Of a stretch of 29,890 bases of DNA, positions 14,489-23,520 are shown piece after piece (position 1 is the stretch's first letter; every line of letters begins with the position of its first letter). The translations under genes were made by a program, and so were the position numbers. Source of the DNA: CAZIKB01 sp964539665 (GTDB taxonomy: Bacteria > Zhuqueibacterota > Zhuqueibacteria > Oceanimicrobiales > Oceanimicrobiaceae); the NCBI GenBank assembly GCA_964539665.1, contig CAZIKB010000080.1, positions 1-29,890 on the forward strand. Reading direction: 5' to 3'. The notes under the pieces are model-generated. The model was given only the letters and a program-made list of their open reading frames with translations. It was not told the DNA's origin and did not search any database.

Positions 14489-15673
14489 ATGAAAATCCTA
14501 CAGAGGAGCAACAGCCTGCTCATGCTATTTGTAGCTACCGTAATTTTTAGTATGAGCATTCAGGTAAAGGCACAAAATTCTTCTGATGACATCATTATTG
14601 GCAGAAAAGTAAAAATGCAATCAAATATATTAGAAAAAGAAATTCAACTTTCCATCCATATTCCGGACGGATATGCTGATTCAGCCGAAAGATATCCAGT
14701 CTTGTATATTTTCCAAACCCATTTTGAGCAAGTAAGTGGGGCGGTTAAAAATCTTTATGATTATAATCTGACTCCCAAAATCATTGTTGTGAGTATTGAC
14801 GGTTACGAATTTGGCTATCTCACGCCAACCAAAATTGAACGCGATCCAAACTCGGGACAGGCGGATAAATTTCTTCAGTTTTTTAAGGACGAATTATTCC
14901 CCTTTATGGATTTAAATTACCGAACTCGCCCATACCGATTGGTGTTTTCAAATTCGTGGGGTGCAATGTTCGGGGCTTATGCTGTTCTGGCAAAACCAGA
15001 TGTTTTTAATGCGGCAATCGCAAGTATTCCCTGGATCATGTATGATAATGAAAATCAATTTATTCTGAAGAATACAGAACTATTTCTTAATAAAGGCAAA
15101 TACAATAATTTCTTATACATGACCATGGATAATGAGTTGGAGCTTCTATCTCACCTGGAACCTTTCATCGATATTCTAAAAAATAATCCACAGCAAGGCC
15201 TGGAATGGCAATACAATCATTGGCCGGAAGAGGATCATACTTCAACGCCGTATCGATCTATTTACTCAGGATTAGGAGCGCTTTTTGCAGATTGGACTCG
15301 GGTACCAAAAGAAATTGCAGATAAGGGTTTGGATGAAATTAAAAAACATGAAATCAACTTAAATAATAAATTTGGCTATGAAATCGGAATTTCCACAACA
15401 GCATTAAGACTGGCCGGTCAGGAATTCAAGCAGAAGGAAAATTATGAAGAAGCCGTTGCTATTTATAAATACGCTATTGAAAAAAATCCAGAGAATGCAT
15501 TTGCCTATGTGACTCTGGGCAGAGCCTATGAAGAAAATAACCAGCTTGAGTTAGCAAAAAAAGCTTTTGATAAAGGTTATGAAATCGCAGTGTCTACGTC
15601 CCACCCACAGGTAAAATGGGTGAAAAACTTTGTTGACGGAATTAACAAGAAAATTGAATCAGTCAACAAATAG
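14489..15673 (+). CDS. Secreted esterase-fold protein with C-terminal TPR
   Basis: This 394-residue protein has a signal peptide (to about residue 29, KAQ) and an alpha/beta hydrolase domain of the putative esterase type (PF00756, as in enterochelin/ferri-siderophore esterases). The core strand YPVLYIFQTHF is near 65; the nucleophile elbow SNSWGA puts Ser156 in the catalytic position; a histidine in PEEDHTSTPYRS near 250 is the usual catalytic one. After about residue 300 come two TPR units (NYEEAVAIYKYAIEKNPEN and YVTLGRAYEENNQLELAKKAF). The fusion is common in FCB-group bacteria. The start is ATG 14489 with GGAGA eight bases upstream. It lies 18 bases after the TIGR04076 gene and 13 bases before the kinase. 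Confidence 0.82.
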   Translation: MKILQRSNSLLMLFVATVIFSMSIQVKAQNSSDDIIIGRKVKMQSNILEKEIQLSIHIPDGYADSAERYPVLYIFQTHFEQVSGAVKNLYDYNLTPKIIVVSIDGYEFGYLTPTKIERDPNSGQADKFLQFFKDELFPFMDLNYRTRPYRLVFSNSWGAMFGAYAVLAKPDVFNAAIASIPWIMYDNENQFILKNTELFLNKGKYNNFLYMTMDNELELLSHLEPFIDILKNNPQQGLEWQYNHWPEEDHTSTPYRSIYSGLGALFADWTRVPKEIADKGLDEIKKHEINLNNKFGYEIGISTTALRLAGQEFKQKENYEEAVAIYKYAIEKNPENAFAYVTLGRAYEENNQLELAKKAFDKGYEIAVSTSHPQVKWVKNFVDGINKKIESVNK

Positions 15674-15686
15674 TTAATTGATTGGA

Positions 15687-17405
15687 ATGACTACTAAGAT
15701 TATATTATTTCTTGTTGTATTGGTTTCTCAAGGTTTTGGTCAGCCAGAACTCAAACCATTCTTTTTTGATTTAGATTCAAATAAAGTACAGAAAATATTC
15801 CAATGGAAATACAAATATGGTGACCAAGCTGATTGGGCACAGTTGTGGTATAATGATAGCTCCTGGGACAGGTTTGAAAAAAATATAGGGAGTTCTGAAA
15901 ATTCTGGCATACGCTGGTTTCGAGCACAGGTTATTTTAGAAGGTGAGCGGCATGATTCTGACGTTTTAGCTATTTTCTTTAGCTTGTTGACTTCAGCGTA
16001 TGAGGTTTACTGGGATGGAATGCTTGTTTCAAAAAATGGTCAGGTTGCTGAAGCAGCATCACAGGAAATCCCCGGTAAAATATACAAAATTGTTGAATTG
16101 AAACACAAATGGACCGAACCGGGTAAACATCTAATTGCAGTTCGATTATCCAGCCATTTTATAGATCAATCGTTTGAAATTTTTGGTACACAGTTTGGAT
16201 ATCTTCAAGAATTTGAATCCATGTTTATGGAAGCTTTATATGTTAACCTGTTCGAGATCGGTGTAATCTTTTTCACCGCACTTTTTAGCTTTGCAATTTT
16301 TCTGGGTGGCGGCAGACATCGGTCATATTTACTGTTTGTTATTTTTTGTCTGGTCTATATGACTTATTCTGTTTTCGAAGTTTTATCATATACGAAATAC
16401 TTTAATATAACTTTAATTTCCTATTATAATGCCTTTCTATTTATTGGCATCCCTCTGCTTACCTTGTTTTTGAATTTGTTCGTAATATTCAATTTTGAAA
16501 TACCACGAAAATTAGTACATATTGCTGTGAATGTAGCTTTAATCCTTTCAATAATACTGATTTTACTGCCTGAGCGTTCAATATGGATGTTACTATATTC
16601 CATTGGATTACTTTGTTATTCAGTATACAAGAAAGAACCCGGCAGTGTCGCTGCATTAATAGGGATTTCAGTATTTACATTTGTAATAATACTATATTTA
16701 CAGTCCGGGTTTCTGTTTGTCTATATCAGTGGAGAAGTGGTCTTCCTGTTTTGTATCACTTTATCAATTAGCAGACAGATCAGAGAGCAGAAGCGGTTGC
16801 AGGAAGCCACCAGTCTTCGCTCCGTCCGATTAGAAACGCAACTGCTTAAAAAGAATATTCAACCCCATTTTTTAATGAATACCCTGTTGTCAATTATGTC
16901 CTGGATTGAAGTAAATCCTAAAAAAGCAAAAAAGCTTATTCAGTCCCTGGCTGACGAGTTTAGAGTGATAAATAAGATTTCATCAAAGAAGGAGATTCCA
17001 ATTCATGAAGAAATAAAGCTGTGTGAGACCCATCTTGAATTAATGGGACACCGCATGGATGCTCAATATAAGTTAGTGAGCACGAATCTCTGTGATGGCG
17101 AAACTATCCCGCCTATGATATTTCATACTCTGATTGAAAATGGCATTACCCATGCGTATGAGACTGGCGAAAATGGCACTTTTACACTATTATGTGAAAA
17201 AAACCATAGCACAATTCACTATAAATTACATAATGATGGCTCATTATTAAAGAAATTATCCCGTCAATCAGACGACCAGATTACTGACGGATTGGGTATG
17301 AAATATGTCAAGGCTCGGTTGGAAGAAAGCTATCCTGACAAATGGCAGATTACTTATGGTTTTAATTCTAAGCACTGGGAAGTTAATATTTATTTAGAGA
17401 AATAA
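15687..17405 (+). CDS. LytS-type sensor histidine kinase with 7TM sensor
   Basis: This protein of about 572 residues is a sensor kinase. It has a signal peptide, an extracytoplasmic beta-sandwich (about 20-165, with WAQLWYNDSSWDRFE and SGIRWFRAQVIL, similar to 7TMR-DISM or glycosidase sandwich domains), about seven membrane segments (about 180-355), a short linker coiled coil, and the His_kinase domain. LKKNIQPHFLMNTL carries the phosphorylated His394; LIENGITHAYETG is the N box; DGLGMKYVKARLEE is the G region of the ATPase fold. Its partner is the LytTR regulator three bases downstream. The stimulus is unknown. Start is ATG 15687; a TTG at 15678 is also open. Confidence 0.88.
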   Translation: MTTKIILFLVVLVSQGFGQPELKPFFFDLDSNKVQKIFQWKYKYGDQADWAQLWYNDSSWDRFEKNIGSSENSGIRWFRAQVILEGERHDSDVLAIFFSLLTSAYEVYWDGMLVSKNGQVAEAASQEIPGKIYKIVELKHKWTEPGKHLIAVRLSSHFIDQSFEIFGTQFGYLQEFESMFMEALYVNLFEIGVIFFTALFSFAIFLGGGRHRSYLLFVIFCLVYMTYSVFEVLSYTKYFNITLISYYNAFLFIGIPLLTLFLNLFVIFNFEIPRKLVHIAVNVALILSIILILLPERSIWMLLYSIGLLCYSVYKKEPGSVAALIGISVFTFVIILYLQSGFLFVYISGEVVFLFCITLSISRQIREQKRLQEATSLRSVRLETQLLKKNIQPHFLMNTLLSIMSWIEVNPKKAKKLIQSLADEFRVINKISSKKEIPIHEEIKLCETHLELMGHRMDAQYKLVSTNLCDGETIPPMIFHTLIENGITHAYETGENGTFTLLCEKNHSTIHYKLHNDGSLLKKLSRQSDDQITDGLGMKYVKARLEESYPDKWQITYGFNSKHWEVNIYLEK

Positions 17406-17408
17406 GTT

Positions 17409-18110
17409 ATGCATTTACTGATAGTTGAAGATGAGCGGCCAATCGCTTTATATACCGAAAGATTATGTCGCTTACTATTAGGAACAAAGATTGAATTGGT
17501 TTCTACTAAGTATACTTTAGAACAGGCTTCTTCATTTCTATTTAAACATCATATTGATCTTTGTTTATTAGATTTAAATTTAAACGGCTGCAATGGCTAT
17601 GAGCTTTTAAAAATGGCTGTTTCAGGCTCATTTCATACGATCATAATATCTGCTCATACAGATCAAGCTATTGAAGCATTCAAATATGGTGTCCTGGATT
17701 TCGTACCCAAACCCTTTGATGAGAAACGATTACGTTCGGCATTTGCAAAGTATTTTGGTCGTATACAGAGGCAAGAGCTAACTACTAAATATTTGTCTGT
17801 TAGAAAGGGTAATGAATTCAACCTTTTGTCAATAAAAGATATTGGTTATTTCAAAGCTGCTGGAGTTTATGTAGAAGCGCACCTAAAAAACAGCAATATT
17901 GAAATATTGGATAAAACCATGGACCGGCTCGAACAAATTTTACCTGCTCGCTTTGTTCGAATTCACCGATCATGCATTGTCAATCTGGAGCTGATTGAGT
18001 CCTATAAACATGTGGGTGGAGGAACTTACCAGGTTTGTTTAAAAAACCATGAAGTCTTACCATTAAGCCGTCAAAAATATAAAGAGCTTCATAATCTTAT
18101 GGTCAGTTGA
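17409..18110 (+). CDS. LytTR family response regulator
   Basis: This 233-residue regulator has a receiver domain (residues 1-120) with the acidic pocket E7/D8, phospho-acceptor Asp55 in LCLLDLNLNG, Ser81 in IISAHTD and Lys101 in VPKPF. All key residues are present. A LytTR DNA-binding domain follows (about 135-230): LSVRKGNEFNLLSIKDIGYFKAAGVYVEAHL, shown in part, then RFVRIHRSCIVNLELIE and LPLSRQKYKEL. It is activated by the kinase gene three bases upstream, with which it forms an operon. LytTR proteins bind short direct repeats upstream of target genes; plausible targets are the neighbouring exported-protein genes, but I see no clear site. Confidence 0.92.
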   Translation: MHLLIVEDERPIALYTERLCRLLLGTKIELVSTKYTLEQASSFLFKHHIDLCLLDLNLNGCNGYELLKMAVSGSFHTIIISAHTDQAIEAFKYGVLDFVPKPFDEKRLRSAFAKYFGRIQRQELTTKYLSVRKGNEFNLLSIKDIGYFKAAGVYVEAHLKNSNIEILDKTMDRLEQILPARFVRIHRSCIVNLELIESYKHVGGGTYQVCLKNHEVLPLSRQKYKELHNLMVS

Positions 18111-18252
18111 TTGTATTTCACAAGTCTATTTTGCTGTTCGCAAATTTTATCCAACTCTATGGGATTAATTCCTCGTATCTGTTAATTATGTATGCAACGC
18201 AAGAAAAATCAGGCCTATTGAAATGATCTACTCTTCGAGATTAATCTAAAAC

Positions 18253-18264
18253 GTACGTTCGTAC
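18253..18264. promoter_or_regulatory. GTACGTTCGTAC dyad upstream of the serine hydrolase gene
   Basis: GTACG and CGTAC arms with a two-base centre form a perfect 12-base dyad about 100 bases ahead of the next start. It could be an operator. It does not look like the direct-repeat sites of LytTR regulators, so the binding protein is unknown. Confidence 0.25.
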
Positions 18265-18365
18265 ATCCACAGATTTTGATGTGCTGTTTTTAAGTTCAAA
18301 GCAACAATTTATACTTGTAGTAAGAGGAGCCAAAGTTCTTATTTAGAAGGAAGGAGGAAAAATTG

Positions 18366-19445
18366 ATGCAAATTTACATTCACAAGAAATTGTTCTTATC
18401 TTTAGCCCTGCCTGTTTTTCTATTTCTTTTATTTGGATGTGACAAGAATCCCTCAGGGAATAATTCTCTCTATCCAGAGGCAGAAGCCCAAAATATCGAT
18501 AGTGATTTGCTTACTGTAGCATATTTAACGGCCCGCCAGACCCAGGGAATAAAAAGTCTGTTAGTTAATCGTAATGATGTTCTTGTATCAGAAGAGTATT
18601 TTGGTGATGGCGGTCTGGACAGTCTGAACCATGTCAGATCAGTAACTAAAAGTGTGATGTCAGCTTTAATCGGCATTGCTATTGATAAAGGGTTCGTTCA
18701 AGACGTTAACCGAACATTGACGGAGCTTTTAAGTTCTGTTGTCGACAGCCTCGATGAGGCGAAGGGACAAATCACAATCCAGCATTTGTTAACCATGACC
18801 AGTGGTTTCCAATGGGATGAAATGAATAACGTAACAGAATACAATAACTGGGTTCTCTCGGATGACCAAATTAAATATATTTTAAATAGGCCGCTTGTTG
18901 ACACGCCAGGGCAGCGTTTCAATTATAACACCGCTGCTTCCCATTTGTTGTCTGTAATTTTAACTGAAGCTACTGGAATGAGTACATTAGATTTTGCCAA
19001 ACAATATTTGTTTACACCCTTGGGTATCGAAAGTGTTGCCTGGGGTAGATTTGAGCAGGGTTATTATAACGGCGGTGCTGATTTGCAGTTGCGACCCCAA
19101 GATATGATAAAACTTGGCCGGCTGTATCTGGAACAAGGAATTTATAATAGCAGCCAGATTATTCCGTCAGAATGGATAGCAAATACGACTCAGGTACAAA
19201 TATCAACCAATAACGCGGTGCCATTTGGACCTAACTATGGTTATCTCTGGTGGATGGGGCGCGAGAATAATCATGATTTATATTTTGCGAACGGTTACGG
19301 CGGTCAGTTTATTGTAAATGTCCCTGATTTGAACCTGGTAGTTGTTGCAACCAGTGAATGGCGTTCTTTAGGCGGTCGAGCCGGCGAACAATGGTACAAT
19401 GTCCTCAATCTAATCATGAGCATGGTATTGCCGGCGGTACGTTGA
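18366..19445 (+). CDS. Lipoprotein beta-lactamase-fold serine hydrolase
   Basis: This 359-residue lipoprotein has the lipobox LFGC (about Cys25) followed by a class C beta-lactamase-type hydrolase domain. S-V-T-K at S92/K95 is the nucleophile motif; Y187-N-T replaces the usual Y-A/S-N but keeps Tyr and Asn; NGYGGQF near the C-terminus replaces the K/H-x-G motif as in many PF00144 proteins. LLTMTSGFQWDE is the conserved segment after SxxK. It should act in the periplasm or on the outer membrane on a peptide or ester; the substrate is unknown. The start is ATG 18366 with AAGGAGG at 18351-18357. It follows the two-component pair in the same direction after 255 bases. Confidence 0.88.
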   Translation: MQIYIHKKLFLSLALPVFLFLLFGCDKNPSGNNSLYPEAEAQNIDSDLLTVAYLTARQTQGIKSLLVNRNDVLVSEEYFGDGGLDSLNHVRSVTKSVMSALIGIAIDKGFVQDVNRTLTELLSSVVDSLDEAKGQITIQHLLTMTSGFQWDEMNNVTEYNNWVLSDDQIKYILNRPLVDTPGQRFNYNTAASHLLSVILTEATGMSTLDFAKQYLFTPLGIESVAWGRFEQGYYNGGADLQLRPQDMIKLGRLYLEQGIYNSSQIIPSEWIANTTQVQISTNNAVPFGPNYGYLWWMGRENNHDLYFANGYGGQFIVNVPDLNLVVVATSEWRSLGGRAGEQWYNVLNLIMSMVLPAVR

Positions 19446-19510
19446 TTTCTCATCATATCTAAAATTACCAGGGTAGACTTATGGCTTATAGTCATTTGTA
19501 CTACAAACGT

Positions 19511-19544
19511 CTCGTTTGCGAGATGTCTCAATCGAGACGATTGA
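19511..19544. repeat. Overlapping short inverted repeats
   Basis: CTCG/CGAG (19511-19522), GTCTC/GAGAC (19525-19538) and TCAATCG/CGATTGA (19528-19544) overlap, so alternative hairpins compete. It lies between the hydrolase and the first PD40 gene. It may be a dispersed repeat or an attenuator-like element. Confidence 0.5.
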
Positions 19545-19602
19545 GTTACGGGTACAGGTGGGATTTATGAAATATTCAGCTTAGATTTATATTGGAGGGA
19601 AA

Positions 19603-20568
19603 ATGAAAAAAACTTTATTGGACTATCGTGTACTGTTTTCAGTATTCATTACTTTGTTTATTATTTTCAATCAAAATATTATGCTTTTTTCGCAATCAAA
19701 AAGCACACCAAAGTTTGAAGGGAAATATTTAGGCCAAACACCTCCGGGACTAACCGCGAAAAAATTTAATAACGGAGTTTTAGTCGGGGATAAACGAAGC
19801 TTTAATGTCTCATTCTCACCCGATGGCAAAGAATTATTCTTTTCATATTATAAAGGCACTCCAGAGCGTCCCCATCCGGAATATGAAATAAAAACCTTCA
19901 AACAAGTTAATAACATCTGGTATGGACCGGAGGTCGCTTCCTTTTCGGGGATATATTCGGACGTTGATATAACTTTCTCTCCGTACGGCAAATACCTCTT
20001 CTTTGCTTCTGAGCGACCGCATCCAAAATCCGCTGGACTGGATATTTATTATTTGGAAAAAAAAGCAGACGGATGGTCACAGCCAATATTTGCAGGGACC
20101 GAAGTTAACACTGTTCATGGAGAAGTTATGCCGTGTCTTTCCGCCAAGGGTAACCTCTTTTTTCGTTCAGGCCGGCCGGGAGGATTTGGAGGTGCGGATA
20201 TTTATAAAGCCGAATGGCTCAATGGACAATTCACAAATGTGACCAACCTTGGCCCGGGTGTGAATACCGAATATGGCGAAACCGATCCCATCATAGCACA
20301 GGATGAAAGCTATATTGTATACGATACTGTAAGGCCAGAGCATGACAACATTCCTCAAATCTATGTAGCGTTTAAATTAGATGATGACAGTTGGAGCAAA
20401 GGCGTCAGTTTGGGTGAGGCTGTTAATAAAAAAGAAGGTACCTCGGCTCCAACCCTGTCTCCGGATGGAAAATATCTCTTTTTTAAACATCGGCAAGGAA
20501 ACGACAGAGGTATTCACTGGATAAGTACGGAGATCATCGAAAACCTGAAGAAAGAAATCTTGAAATAA
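19603..20568 (+). CDS. PD40 beta-propeller exported protein
   Basis: This 321-residue protein has a signal peptide (to about residue 35) and a WD40-like (PD40) beta-propeller. Repeats carry FSPDGKELFFS, FSPYGKYLFFAS, LSAKGNLFFRS, a degenerate AQDESYIVYDT and LSPDGKYLFFK, so about five or six blades. It opens with YLGQTPPGLTAKKF and ends WISTEIIENL, two motifs shared with the other PD40 proteins in this window. PD40 domains bind other proteins or peptidoglycan (as in TolB), but the role of this subgroup is unknown. GGAGGG precedes the ATG. It is followed 41 bases later by the second PD40 gene. Confidence 0.85.
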   Translation: MKKTLLDYRVLFSVFITLFIIFNQNIMLFSQSKSTPKFEGKYLGQTPPGLTAKKFNNGVLVGDKRSFNVSFSPDGKELFFSYYKGTPERPHPEYEIKTFKQVNNIWYGPEVASFSGIYSDVDITFSPYGKYLFFASERPHPKSAGLDIYYLEKKADGWSQPIFAGTEVNTVHGEVMPCLSAKGNLFFRSGRPGGFGGADIYKAEWLNGQFTNVTNLGPGVNTEYGETDPIIAQDESYIVYDTVRPEHDNIPQIYVAFKLDDDSWSKGVSLGEAVNKKEGTSAPTLSPDGKYLFFKHRQGNDRGIHWISTEIIENLKKEILK

Positions 20569-20609
20569 CAACCTGAAGTCACAAGACATTGATAATTGTT
20601 GGAGTAAAT

Positions 20610-21926
20610 ATGAAAAACCTACGTGCCATTTTAACCTGTTTGCTTGTCCTGATTTTGATCCTACCATCATTAGCTCAAGTGAAGGACAGCAATAAATCAG
20701 CTTCTGTTATTATTGAGCAGTTTTTAGCTGAATTCGGTATTGATGCGGCAGTCAAGAAATATCGCGAACTGAGATCAGATCTCGCAAACAAATTCGTTTT
20801 TAACGAATCTGAATTTGATTCTCTTGGCTATCGCTTGTTGCGATCTGATAAAATAAAGGAAGCCATCGAGGTCTTCAAAATGAATGTTGAAATGTTCCCT
20901 GAGTCCTGGAATGTTTATGACAGTCTTGGTGAAGCTTACATGTGGATTGACGATCGAGACAATGCAAGGACAAATTTAGAGAAATCAGTGGAGTTGAATT
21001 CGGAAAATGAGCATGCTGTTATGAGGTTAAATCAGCTTGAAGGCTATGTGTTTGATGAGCAAAATGAAACACGCGAGCCAAATAAATATTCTCCCGAAGA
21101 AAACACTGGTTTGCAAGGACCTTATCTCGGACAAACTCCTCCCGGTCTGGAACCGCAGGTTTTTGCTCCAGGGATTATCTCCACACATGGGAAATTTGAA
21201 TTCAGTTGTACATTTTCCCCCGACGGGAAAGAATTTTACTTTAATCGCGGGCCGCAAATCTGGGTCTGCCGCTGGGAAAAGGCTGGCTGGACCGCACCTG
21301 AACGCGCGCCATTCAATACTAATCATCTCAATCATGAAGCGCACATTACCCATGATGGCCAAAGAATGTATTTCGGGAGCAGCCGCCCAAGGCCAGACCT
21401 CAAAGAAGGCGAAAGTTCATATGCTATTTACATGATGGAAAGGACTGGTGACAGTTGGGGAGAGCCGAAAGTTCATGGGCAAGGTATGTATGTAACAACA
21501 GCCAGAAATGGCAACTATTATGTCACTGACACTTCACAGCAACCTGACGGCGGGATTCTGGTCAGAGCTCGTTACACTGATGGTGAATATTCCGAACTTG
21601 AGCAGATGCAAGGCGGAGTAAATTCACCATATAACGACTGGCATCCATGCATAGCGCCGGATGAAAGTTATATAGTTTTTGATTCATCCAGGCCAGGAGG
21701 CCAGGGCGGCGAAGGTGATTTTTATGTCTGTTTTCGCAAAAAAGATGGCACTTGGGGTGAGGCGATTAATCTTGGCGATAATATTAACACGCCGGGTGGA
21801 AACATGTGCGCTTATATTACGCCAGACGGGAAATATCTTTTTTATCATGCAACAAATGACATTTACTGGGTGAGTACAAAAATAATTGAACAGCTCAGAA
21901 CTAAAAAGATGTTTCAATCTAAATGA
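20610..21926 (+). CDS. TPR-PD40 exported protein
   Basis: This 438-residue protein has a signal peptide (to about residue 24, LAQ), a TPR region (about 70-150, with KEAIEVFKMNVEMFPESWNVYDSLGEAY and NLEKSVELN, given here in part) and a PD40 propeller beginning with YLGQTPPGLEPQVFAPG near residue 172. Blades show FSPDGKEFYFN, THDGQRMYFGS, APDESYIVFDS and TPDGKYLFYH. The end, IYWVSTKIIEQL, matches the other PD40 proteins here. The start is ATG 20610 with GGAG five bases upstream. The function is unknown; the TPR suggests assembly with partner proteins in the periplasm. A second, orphan copy of the C-terminal tail follows at 21953. Confidence 0.85.
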   Translation: MKNLRAILTCLLVLILILPSLAQVKDSNKSASVIIEQFLAEFGIDAAVKKYRELRSDLANKFVFNESEFDSLGYRLLRSDKIKEAIEVFKMNVEMFPESWNVYDSLGEAYMWIDDRDNARTNLEKSVELNSENEHAVMRLNQLEGYVFDEQNETREPNKYSPEENTGLQGPYLGQTPPGLEPQVFAPGIISTHGKFEFSCTFSPDGKEFYFNRGPQIWVCRWEKAGWTAPERAPFNTNHLNHEAHITHDGQRMYFGSSRPRPDLKEGESSYAIYMMERTGDSWGEPKVHGQGMYVTTARNGNYYVTDTSQQPDGGILVRARYTDGEYSELEQMQGGVNSPYNDWHPCIAPDESYIVFDSSRPGGQGGEGDFYVCFRKKDGTWGEAINLGDNINTPGGNMCAYITPDGKYLFYHATNDIYWVSTKIIEQLRTKKMFQSK

Positions 21927-21952
21927 AGCGGCCGGATTCAAAGTTTAGATAG

Positions 21953-22000
21953 AATTGTGATATTTACTGGATCAATGCAAAAATCATCGAAGAATTGATA
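21953..22000 (+). pseudogene. Orphan C-terminal tail of a PD40 gene (a)
   Basis: Just after the stop of the TPR-PD40 gene, a frame opening after TAG at 21950 encodes NCDIYWINAKIIEELITE. This is the characteristic last blade tail of the PD40 proteins here (compare IYWVSTKIIEQL and VYWVDAKIIEEL). No start codon or upstream domain remains. It is the 3' scar of a lost paralog. Confidence 0.65.
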
Positions 22001-22047
22001 ACGGAGGCTTTTATAGAATTTTGCAAAATAGGTTTTAGAGCTTTTAT

Positions 22048-22138
22048 CATGGTTCGACTCCGCTCACCATGAAGTCCTTCCGACTATGATTTTTAATTAG
22101 TTAAGCAAAGCTTCATCCTGAGCGGAGTCGAAGGATGA
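22048..22138. repeat. Two opposed GACTCCGCTCA palindromic repeats
   Basis: CATGG...CCATG arms with core TTCGACTCCGCTCA occupy 22048-22071. TCATCC...GGATGA arms with the inverted core TGAGCGGAGTCGAA occupy 22113-22138. Together they form a composite element like the one after hgcB at 6655-6718. Confidence 0.75.
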
Positions 22139-22231
22139 TGTGTTCAAGACACAATTTTACAGAATTCTAGAGGTTTTTAAGTAAAAGAGTAATTTCGTGA
22201 ATAGTCTTGTGAATTATAATGGGGTAGCAAA

Positions 22232-23152
22232 ATGCGTCTAAGAAAAATTTCCATAATACTATTTTTAAGCATCATCATTTCACAAAATGTACTTGGTCAG
22301 TACGAGAAAGTAAACAGTCATGGGCTCGATATTCACTACCGAATATTTGGTAAAGGAACTCCGATTTTAATAATTGGCGGAGGCCCCGGAGATGTTTCAG
22401 ACCGTTATTTAAGTTTATCTGAAGGACTTTCAGAAAACTACCGGTGTATTTTAGTTGACCAGAGAGGAACAGGAAAATCTTCTCCTGCTGTTTATGATTC
22501 TTCGACAATCTCAATTGACCTCACACTTGATGATTTTGAAGCAATAAGAATCAAGCTTGGTCTGAATAATTGGAAGGTGCTTGGCTTTTCATACGGGGGA
22601 TATCTGGCGTCTGTTTATACAGCATTTTATCCATCATCAGTCTCTTCGTTGATTCTTTTAGGATCAATGGGATTTGATACCGATGTCTTCGCTCCTTTTG
22701 TTGATAATATAACCTCCAGGCTTAATGCTTCGGATTTAGAGTTGTTTGAATTTTGGAGTGATTCCGCAAGAGTAGCACAAGATGCAAAGCACGCACTTGT
22801 GGAAAGAATCCGTGCAAGGATGCCTGGATATTTTTATGATCGTAAAAAATCATTAATAGTCAGTCAGGCAATTAAAGATTCCGACTTCAATTTCGAGATG
22901 GGACGTTGGATCTGGGGCGATATTCAGAAAAGAAATTTGGACATGGTAAAAAGGGTGTCATACTTTGACAAGCCGGTTCTTATTCTACATGGCCGCCAGG
23001 ATCCTTTGGGTGAATCGGTTGCTCAGGATTTAGCCCGGTACTACAATAATTCAAAGCTCATTTTCGTTGAGAAGTGCGGACATTATTCGTGGATTGAACA
23101 GCCTGAAAAAGTCTATTCTTCCATAAAAGAATTTCTTTCAGATGAAAAATAA
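22232..23152 (+). CDS. Exported alpha/beta hydrolase (proline iminopeptidase-like)
   Basis: This 306-residue hydrolase has a signal peptide (to about residue 23). The fold is clear: GGGPGDVSDRY is the oxyanion-hole HGGPG-type motif; DQRGTGKS follows; the nucleophile elbow GFSYGG holds Ser120; the acid is in ILHGRQDPLG (near residue 256); the catalytic histidine is in KCGHYSWIEQPE. The HGGPG-like and DQRGxGxS motifs place it near the proline iminopeptidase (S33) group, so a peptidase or esterase is likely. The ribosome binding site is weak. The gene is followed 12 bases later by the cupin, probably in one operon. Confidence 0.85.
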   Translation: MRLRKISIILFLSIIISQNVLGQYEKVNSHGLDIHYRIFGKGTPILIIGGGPGDVSDRYLSLSEGLSENYRCILVDQRGTGKSSPAVYDSSTISIDLTLDDFEAIRIKLGLNNWKVLGFSYGGYLASVYTAFYPSSVSSLILLGSMGFDTDVFAPFVDNITSRLNASDLELFEFWSDSARVAQDAKHALVERIRARMPGYFYDRKKSLIVSQAIKDSDFNFEMGRWIWGDIQKRNLDMVKRVSYFDKPVLILHGRQDPLGESVAQDLARYYNNSKLIFVEKCGHYSWIEQPEKVYSSIKEFLSDEK

Positions 23153-23164
23153 AGGAGAGAGTAC

Positions 23165-23488
23165 ATGTTTTACAAAAAAGATGACAGTAACTACAAGGCA
23201 GCATTAGAAGGAGTAAAGTATAAAACCCTGACACACGGCAAGAATACACTACTGAGTGAATTCAAGCTTGAAAAAGGCAGCATAGTTCCTAATCATAAAC
23301 ATCCACATGAGCAGACTGGATACCTGCTGTCGGGGCGAATGACTTTTTATATAGACGGTGAGGAGTTTGCTGCCGAACCTGGAGACAGTTGGAATATACC
23401 CGGAAACGTTGAACATAATGTAGAAGTGCTTGAGGATTCAGTTGTAATAGAGGTTTTTTCACCGGTGAGGGTAGAATATTTGCCGTAA
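23165..23488 (+). CDS. Cupin-domain protein
   Basis: This 107-residue protein is a single small beta-barrel cupin (cupin_2). Motif 1 is HKHPHEQTGYLLSGRMTFYIDG (His and Glu metal ligands, shown in part: HKHPHEQTGYLLSG), and motif 2 is PGDSWNIPGNVEHNVE with the last histidine. It has no signal peptide, so it is cytoplasmic. It probably binds a metal and may be an isomerase, oxygenase or sensor; the family is too broad to say more. AAAGGAG precedes the ATG. It sits 12 bases after the hydrolase and 32 bases before the next PD40 gene. Confidence 0.85.
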   Translation: MFYKKDDSNYKAALEGVKYKTLTHGKNTLLSEFKLEKGSIVPNHKHPHEQTGYLLSGRMTFYIDGEEFAAEPGDSWNIPGNVEHNVEVLEDSVVIEVFSPVRVEYLP

Positions 23489-23520
23489 TAGCATTTATAA
23501 ATAAAGGAAGAAAATCGACT

